From Acidaminococcaceae bacterium (GTDB taxonomy: Bacteria > Bacillota > Negativicutes > Acidaminococcales > Acidaminococcaceae): a stretch of DNA of 11,203 nucleotides. The notes under the pieces are model-generated. The model did no database searches. It saw only the letters and a list, made by a program, of their open reading frames with translations, and was not told the origin of the DNA. The position numbers were made by a program, and so were the translations under genes. The stretch is taken from assembly GCA_024405585.1 (NCBI GenBank), contig JAKSOM010000023.1, positions 1 through 11,203 on the forward strand. The letters are read 5' to 3'. Below are positions 7,346 through 11,203 of the stretch, piece by piece (within the stretch, counting starts at the first letter, position 1; the number at the start of each line of letters is the position of its first letter).

Positions 7346-8275
7346 TCAAACTTTGATGCCAAACCTGAATCTGGCACTTCTGGCTCTTGAATTAACCGTA
7401 ATTTCCTCACTACTGGGAGTCATATTCCCCACATCCCTGAGAGATGGCTTTCGGCCACATACACAAGGCAGCCGAGGCGGGCAAATGCAACCCTTTTGCA
7501 ATTCCTGAAAAACTTTTTTCACTATTCTGTCTTCCAGGGAGTGAAAAGTAATGACACCGATACGTCCGCCCGGTTTCAACCTTGCCACTGCGGTCCGCAT
7601 GGTGTTATCCAAAATCTTCAACTCGTTATTGACCTCAATCCTAATGGCTTGAAAAGTCCGTTTTCCCGGATGCGGCCCCTCTTTTCTTGCCCCCTTTGGA
7701 ATTGCTTTTTTGATAATCTCTACTAACTCAAAAGTAGTGGTAATAGGCCTTTCTTTCCGTTCCCTGACGATAAACTGGGCAATGCGTCTGGCCCAACGTT
7801 CTTCCCCGTAATTCCAAATAATCTCTGCCAAATCATCTTCGCTGTAACTGTTAACCACCTGATAAGCGGAAAATTCTCCGTTTCTGTCCATCCGCATATC
7901 AAGAGGACCGTCCTGCTTGTAACTAAACCCCCGTTCCGCATTATCAAGCTGATAACTGGAAACACCCAAATCAAAGAAAATGCCGTCAACCTGAACAATA
8001 TTCAAACCGTCCAAAACCCCGTCAAGATTTTTGAAATTATCACGGATAACCTCTATCCTGCAAGGGAACTGTCCTACCAACCGCTCTTCTGCAGTCCGAA
8101 CTGCGTCACCATCCCGGTCCATACCCACCAAAGTGCCCTGAGCATTCAATTTATCTGCAATGGCCTGACTGTGACCGGCCCCGCCTAAAGTGCAATCTAC
8201 ATATGTCCCCTCAGGATTCACAACCAGAAAATCCGCACATTCCTGTCTAAGAATGCTCACATGCCGAAATTCCAT
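7346..8275 (-). CDS. rsmH: 16S rRNA (cytosine(1402)-N(4))-methyltransferase RsmH
   Basis: RsmH (MraW) uses S-adenosylmethionine to methylate N4 of C1402 in the decoding centre of 16S rRNA. The 309-residue protein begins MEFRHVSILRQE and shows the SAM-binding loop DCTLGGAGHS (27-36), FFDLGVSSYQLD (100-111), DGPLDMRMD (122-130), RTFQAIRIEVNNEL and the C-terminal ITFHSLEDRIVK, all typical of the family. Its length is normal. I took the ATG at 8275, two bases after the mraZ TGA; a TTG two codons upstream overlaps mraZ and is less likely. GGGA lies about 6 nt before the ATG, and expression is probably coupled to mraZ. Confidence 0.97.
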   Translation of the reverse strand: MEFRHVSILRQECADFLVVNPEGTYVDCTLGGAGHSQAIADKLNAQGTLVGMDRDGDAVRTAEERLVGQFPCRIEVIRDNFKNLDGVLDGLNIVQVDGIFFDLGVSSYQLDNAERGFSYKQDGPLDMRMDRNGEFSAYQVVNSYSEDDLAEIIWNYGEERWARRIAQFIVRERKERPITTTFELVEIIKKAIPKGARKEGPHPGKRTFQAIRIEVNNELKILDNTMRTAVARLKPGGRIGVITFHSLEDRIVKKVFQELQKGCICPPRLPCVCGRKPSLRDVGNMTPSSEEITVNSRARSARFRFGIKV

Positions 8276-8277
8276 CG

Positions 8278-8709
8278 TCAAATCCCAAAATCCTTCATCT
8301 GTTCTGCCAGATCCTCGATATTTTCAATCAAATTCTCCTGCTTGTTCTTCCAAACCTCTGCATTCCAAATCTCGGCGTGAGTTCCTGCCCCGGCAATAAC
8401 TATATCTTTATCCAGTTTCGCATAATCTCGCAAATTTTGCGGCAAAAGCACGCGGCCCTGCTTGTCGTAATCACTGTCCGTCGCTCCACTTACAAAGAAA
8501 CGGACAAAATCACGGGCATTCCTGTTGCTCAAAGGCAGAGCTGCGAGCTTTGCATCAAGGATCTTCCACTGCTCCGTACTATACATGTACAAACAGCCGT
8601 CCAACCCCTTGGTGATAACAAAACCGTCGTGCAAGGCATCACGAAGTTTCATGGGCATAATGAAACGACCCTTGTCATCTACCGTATGTGCATATTCACC
8701 CAACAACAT
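8278..8709 (-). CDS. mraZ: Transcriptional regulator MraZ
   Basis: MraZ is a DNA-binding protein of the AbrB-like swapped-hairpin fold that controls the dcw operon, usually as an autorepressor in Gram-negative models. The 143-residue product has the two tandem SpoVT/AbrB-like half-domains with their DxxxR signatures, D11-R15 (in VDDKGRFIMP) and D82-R86 (in YDKQGRVLLP). The first half starts MLLGEYAHTVDDKGR, the standard family start. GGAGG lies 7 nt before the ATG and is part of the third operator repeat, so MraZ binding would overlap the promoter-proximal transcribed region. It is the first gene of the operon. Confidence 0.97.
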   Translation of the reverse strand: MLLGEYAHTVDDKGRFIMPMKLRDALHDGFVITKGLDGCLYMYSTEQWKILDAKLAALPLSNRNARDFVRFFVSGATDSDYDKQGRVLLPQNLRDYAKLDKDIVIAGAGTHAEIWNAEVWKNKQENLIENIEDLAEQMKDFGI

Positions 8710-8719
8710 AGAATCGCCT

Positions 8720-8746
8720 CCATTTCACTCCACTTATCACCACTTT
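8720..8746 (-). promoter_or_regulatory. MraZ operator: three 10-bp-spaced direct repeats
   Basis: Read on the minus strand, three heptamers AAAGTGG (8746-8740), TAAGTGG (8736-8730) and GAAATGG (8726-8720) are separated by exactly 3 nt each. This matches the known MraZ target plan of G-rich repeats with a 10-bp period upstream of mraZ. They sit between the -10 box and the mraZ start, and the last repeat runs into the ribosome site. A fourth AGTGG lies in the promoter spacer, 21 bp upstream. MraZ binding here is inferred from family knowledge. Confidence 0.85.
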
Positions 8747-8751
8747 GCTAC

Positions 8752-8780
8752 ATTATAAAACCACTATTTCCCCTTGTCAA
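8752..8780 (-). promoter_or_regulatory. Sigma-A/sigma70 promoter of the dcw operon
   Basis: On the minus strand a perfect -35 TTGACA (8780-8775) and a perfect -10 TATAAT (8757-8752) are separated by exactly 17 nt. Transcription should start near 8745, within the first MraZ repeat, giving a short leader of roughly 35 nt before mraZ. No other comparably strong promoter was noticed within the downstream genes. Confidence 0.88.
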
Positions 8781-8811
8781 GCAAATTTTAACTTTTTCCC
8801 CACGATTAGCA

Positions 8812-8829
8812 AAACATTACAAACATTAC
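8812..8829. repeat. 9-bp tandem duplication upstream of the dcw promoter
   Basis: The plus strand holds AAACATTAC twice in direct succession (8812-8820 and 8821-8829). It lies about 30-50 bp upstream of the -35 box in an A/T-rich stretch. It could be an activator site, an UP-like element or chance; nothing in the sequence settles this. Confidence 0.4.
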
Positions 8830-8842
8830 ACTTTTCAAGCAA

Positions 8843-8874
8843 AAACCCCGACTTTCATTTGAAAATCGGGGTTT
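8843..8874 (-). terminator. Rho-independent terminator after uvrC
   Basis: On the minus strand a 14-bp stem opens with AAACCCCGA and closes with TCGGGGTTT, around a 4-nt AAAT loop with one G-T wobble. It is followed by TT and a short mixed tract, so the T run reading out of the stem totals five. It lies about 45 nt past the uvrC stop and separates uvrC from the dcw promoter. The symmetric stem could also form on the plus strand, but no plus-strand gene needs it. Confidence 0.8.
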
Positions 8875-8900
8875 CCCATCCTTTTTATGCCATGTTCTGT

Positions 8901-8930
8901 ATCCTTCATTCTTCATTCCTCATCCTTCAT
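8901..8930. repeat. Short CTTCAT-rich imperfect repeats over the uvrC stop
   Basis: ATCCTTCAT occurs at 8901-8909 and 8922-8930, with further CTTCATTC-like units between. The stretch spans the uvrC TGA (8920-8922). It looks like a small local duplication of simple sequence; no function is proposed. Confidence 0.35.
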
Positions 8931-10398
8931 AACGATGAAAAAATTCAAACAAATTTTCTGCCGCCAACCGGTTCATACCCTCCAACCCGGCCAATTCATC
9001 GAAAGTAGCAGCATGCATCTCCTCCAATGTTTTGTACCGCTTCCACAAGGCCGCTCTCCGCTTAGGCCCGATACCCTCCACATGGTCCAAAACACTCACC
9101 ATGTTCCGTTTGGAGCGCAACTGCCTGTGAAAAGTAATAGCAAAACGATGGGCTTCATTGCGAATCCGTTGAATAAGATGCAGGGCAGCACTCTCACGGG
9201 GCAAATAAATGCTCTCATTCTCACCTGGCTTGAAAATCTCTTCATTCCTCTCCGCCAGACCAACCACCGGCAAATCATCCAATCCCAAGCCTTTGAGCAC
9301 TCTCAAGGCACTGGAAAGCTGACCCTTGCCTCCATCTATAACTACCAAATCGGGCAAATCCTCATAATCCTTGTAACGGCGGTACACCACCTCCTGCATG
9401 GACTTGAAATCATCCGGTTTTCCCTCCGCACTGCGAATCTTATATTTGCGATAATCTTTCTTGGAAGGTGTACCGTCACGAAAAACCACCATGCTGGCCA
9501 CCGTCTCAGCCCCCTGAGTATGACTGATGTCAAAGCAATCCATCCGTCCCAACTTCTTCCCCACACCCAAAATCTGTTGTAATTCTGTCGCAGCCGTCAC
9601 ATCATCCTTCAACTGCAAATTCTCCAGCCGGGTACGCTCAAGCATCAATTTTTGTGCCCGTCCAACCACCGCCTTATGGCTTTCGTTCAAGCGGGTCAAT
9701 GCATTCAACAAATCCCGATAGCTGGCCGCCTCCTCAAACCTTGTATCCTCCGCTGCAGCCAGCATTCTCTTGGTCAGTTGTTCCTCCAAATCCTTGGTCC
9801 GTCCTGCTAAAATCATCAGCACACATTCCACCCTCCGAACATACTCATCCTTGGAAATAAAGCCAGCACAGGGGCCTGGACACCTCTTGATATGGTAATT
9901 CAGGCAAGGCCTAGTCCCCATCTTCGCACAAGTACGTAAAGGAAACAACTTCTTGAGCAACCGCAACATCACCTGCATAGAACCTACGTCTGTATAGGGG
10001 CCGAAATACTTGGCCCCATCTCTCTGCTGACGCCGAGTTTGAAACACCCGAGGATACTCATCCTGCAAAGTAACCTTAATGCATGGATAGGACTTGTCAT
10101 CCTTCAAGCTGATGTTATAACGAGGCCGGAACTTCTTAATCAGGTTGCATTCCAACACCAGTGCCTCCGCCTCGCTCTGGCAAAGGATAAATTCCAAATC
10201 CTCAATCCTCTCCACCATGGAACGCACCTTCACACTATGAGTACTGAGATTACGAAAATAACTCCGTACCCGATTTTTCAAATTCACTGCCTTACCCACA
10301 TAAATAACCTTGCCCTCACCGTCCCGCATTAGATAAACCCCGGGCTGCTCCGGCAAAACAGCGATATTCTGTTGCAGTTTTTCACCAAGTTCCATCAT
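8920..10398 (-). CDS. uvrC: Excinuclease ABC subunit C (short form)
   Basis: UvrC makes both incisions around DNA lesions marked by UvrAB. The 492-residue product has an N-terminal GIY-YIG nuclease (GVYLM 20-24, VIYVG 32-36, catalytic-type Glu in SEAEAL 75-80), four cysteines at 157, 165, 173 and 177 in the pattern known to bind an iron-sulfur cluster in UvrC, a UVR motif that binds UvrB (about 203-238), and an RNase H-like nuclease with Asp290 (CFDISH), Asp355 (VVIDGGKGQ) and His417 (EAHRFA). It ends in paired helix-hairpin-helix motifs (EGIGPKRR, 441-448). Compared with the usual ~600 residues, about 95 are missing between the UVR motif and AVVGRAQK (243-250), without a frameshift. A longer frame to 10548 crosses a terminator and is rejected; ATG at 10404, 10398 or 10395 are all possible starts and none has a clear Shine-Dalgarno. 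Confidence 0.95.
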   Translation of the reverse strand: MMELGEKLQQNIAVLPEQPGVYLMRDGEGKVIYVGKAVNLKNRVRSYFRNLSTHSVKVRSMVERIEDLEFILCQSEAEALVLECNLIKKFRPRYNISLKDDKSYPCIKVTLQDEYPRVFQTRRQQRDGAKYFGPYTDVGSMQVMLRLLKKLFPLRTCAKMGTRPCLNYHIKRCPGPCAGFISKDEYVRRVECVLMILAGRTKDLEEQLTKRMLAAAEDTRFEEAASYRDLLNALTRLNESHKAVVGRAQKLMLERTRLENLQLKDDVTAATELQQILGVGKKLGRMDCFDISHTQGAETVASMVVFRDGTPSKKDYRKYKIRSAEGKPDDFKSMQEVVYRRYKDYEDLPDLVVIDGGKGQLSSALRVLKGLGLDDLPVVGLAERNEEIFKPGENESIYLPRESAALHLIQRIRNEAHRFAITFHRQLRSKRNMVSVLDHVEGIGPKRRAALWKRYKTLEEMHAATFDELAGLEGMNRLAAENLFEFFHRYEG

Positions 10399-10405
10399 AC
10401 TCATA

Positions 10406-10434
10406 ATTTTACCACAAAAAAACATTAACGTAAA
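10406..10434 (-). promoter_or_regulatory. Candidate uvrC promoter
   Basis: Between the upstream terminator and uvrC there are only 35 nt to the first ATG. On the minus strand a -35-like TTTACG (10434-10429, 4 of 6 consensus bases) and a -10-like TAAAAT (10411-10406, 5 of 6) are spaced by 17 nt. Transcription would start at or next to the ATG at 10398, implying a leaderless or nearly leaderless message. The region is A/T rich, so a chance match is possible. Confidence 0.4.
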
Positions 10435-10439
10435 ATAAA

Positions 10440-10473
10440 ATTGAACCTCGTTGCCAACACAACGGGGTTCAAT
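10440..10473 (-). terminator. Rho-independent terminator after the flavoprotein gene
   Basis: On the minus strand ATTGAACC and GGTTCAAT form the base of a stem. One C-A mismatch follows, then CGTT pairs with AACG around an 8-nt loop. TTTATTTTA follows directly. The hairpin lies about 40 nt after the flavoprotein stop, so it should end that transcript before uvrC. Confidence 0.78.
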
Positions 10474-10513
10474 TCTTACTATCCCATACTTGCAGAAGAA
10501 CAATTTTAACCTA

Positions 10514-11023
10514 TTACAAACTTGCCCCCAATTTTTTAGCCTCAGCACAGGCCTCCTGCAAATTGTTTTTCTCCATACTGGTTTTGATTATACCCACAAT
10601 TTCCCCGCCGCAATAGGGCAGGCAGGCCTTCATCTGGGCTTCAATGCCCTCATACACCCCTTCACTGCCGCTGGCCAACAATACCGCATACTTGGTGGCC
10701 TTGGCTGGTTTATGCGGGGCATACCAACGGGTAAGGCAGCTTTGCAACTGGCCGCTCAATCCCCAATAATCTACCGGACTGGCCAAAACAACCATCTCCG
10801 CTTCCGCCAACAGGGGATGAATCTGCTGCATATCGTCATCTTGAATGCACTTACCTTTTCCTTGGGTATGACAGTATTCGCAGGCCAGACAACCGTTGAT
10901 TTTCATATTTCCAACCGGCACAACTGTAATGTCATGTTTAGCGGCACCCTCCTTGAACGCTTCAATCAACTTATAGCTGTTGCCATTTTTCCTGGGGGAA
11001 CCGGCCAAAATCAAAATCTTCAT
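10514..11023 (-). CDS. NAD(P)H-dependent FMN reductase / iron-sulfur flavoprotein-like protein
   Basis: This 169-residue protein belongs to the flavodoxin-like NADPH-dependent FMN reductase family. The N-terminal strand and phosphate loop LILAGSPRKNGNS (4-16) would hold FMN phosphate, and SPVDYWGLSGQL (82-93) is the second flavin loop. Cysteines 45, 48, 51 and 59 form C-x2-C-x2-C-x7-C followed by DDD, which fits the compact motif of iron-sulfur flavoproteins, so a [4Fe-4S] cluster next to FMN is plausible. The electron donor and acceptor cannot be read from the sequence. AAGGAAG lies upstream of the ATG, which overlaps the symporter stop by ATGA, so the two genes are likely co-translated. A terminator follows. 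Confidence 0.85.
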   Translation of the reverse strand: MKILILAGSPRKNGNSYKLIEAFKEGAAKHDITVVPVGNMKINGCLACEYCHTQGKGKCIQDDDMQQIHPLLAEAEMVVLASPVDYWGLSGQLQSCLTRWYAPHKPAKATKYAVLLASGSEGVYEGIEAQMKACLPYCGGEIVGIIKTSMEKNNLQEACAEAKKLGASL

Positions 11024-11202
11024 AATCCTTCTTCCTTCTTACCAAATAACCCTTCAAGCATCAAGGCCAACGCCCCATCACCGGTAACATTGCAGGCCGT
11101 ACCAAAACTGTCCTGCAAAGCGAAGACGGTGAGCATAAGCGCCACACCCGTATCATTGAACCCCAAAACAGAAATAATGATGCCCAGAGACGCCATTACC
11201 GT
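11020..11202 (-). CDS. C-terminal end of a sodium:dicarboxylate/amino-acid symporter family protein (5' end off window)
   Basis: Only the last 60 residues are inside the window; one base at 11203 belongs to the preceding codon. They begin in a hydrophobic membrane stretch (TVMASLGIIISVLG), continue with the polar re-entrant segment LQDSFGTACNVTGDG and the helix ALALMLEGLFG, and end in the short tail KKEEGL. The asparagine- and aspartate-bearing NVTGD matches the final substrate- and sodium-binding helix of the DAACS (GltP/DctA-like) family, whose members import dicarboxylates or acidic and neutral amino acids with Na+ or H+. The substrate cannot be told from this fragment. Its TGA overlaps the flavoprotein ATG. 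Confidence 0.75.
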   Translation of the reverse strand, partial: TVMASLGIIISVLGFNDTGVALMLTVFALQDSFGTACNVTGDGALALMLEGLFGKKEEGL

Positions 11203-11203
11203 T

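Noticed and set aside
8840..8880. A CRISPR-like or mobile-element end at the inverted repeat after uvrC
   Set aside because: A single G+C-rich hairpin with a T run just past a stop codon is a terminator. There are no repeats with spacers, no transposase and no target duplication.
8887..9582. Plus-strand open frame of 231 codons opposite uvrC
   Set aside because: It is antisense to the conserved UvrC nuclease and helix-hairpin-helix regions; no independent support.
10405..10548. N-terminal extension of uvrC back to 10548
   Set aside because: It would cross the flavoprotein terminator and overlap that gene's end, and the extra residues do not resemble UvrC.
1..11203. tRNA, rRNA, riboswitch or phage/defence genes
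   Set aside because: The window is almost fully covered by the genes listed. The only untranslated gaps (10405-10513 and 8710-8919) are explained by terminators, promoters and operators.

Overview
This window is mostly the 5' half of a division and cell-wall (dcw) operon. All recognisable genes lie on the minus strand, so transcription runs from high to low coordinates. The content points to a diderm, meso-diaminopimelate Firmicute of the Negativicutes type. The evidence is a Firmicutes-like mraZ-rsmH-ftsL start, a MurE carrying the DNPR motif for meso-DAP, mid-40s GC by eye, strong Shine-Dalgarno sites and tightly overlapping genes. The taxonomic guess is inference; no rRNA or marker search was possible.

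Layout in transcription order: (1) 11202-11020, the C-terminal end of a sodium:dicarboxylate/amino-acid-type symporter, overlapping by ATGA a small flavoprotein with an iron-sulfur-type cysteine motif (11023-10514), closed by a terminator (10473-10440). (2) uvrC (10398-8920), a short nucleotide-excision nuclease lacking about 95 internal residues, with its own candidate promoter and terminator (8874-8843). (3) A consensus sigma-A promoter followed by three 10-bp-spaced MraZ-type operator repeats. (4) mraZ, rsmH, ftsL, murE, murF, mraY, murD and a murG-murC fusion, packed end to end with overlaps or gaps of at most 15 bp. The fusion runs off the window at position 1.

Together the operon encodes most of the cytoplasmic and lipid-linked route to peptidoglycan: MurC, MurD, MurE and MurF build the UDP-MurNAc-pentapeptide, MraY makes lipid I and MurG makes lipid II. 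It also encodes the divisome protein FtsL, the 16S rRNA methyltransferase RsmH and the operon regulator MraZ.

Three points stand out. murF, normally essential, is interrupted by one in-frame TAG at codon 412, while the remaining 52 codons and the original stop are perfectly preserved. MurG and MurC are encoded by one uninterrupted reading frame. The division transpeptidase gene (ftsI/spoVD), usual between ftsL and murE, and ftsW, usual near murD-murG, are both absent from their expected positions.
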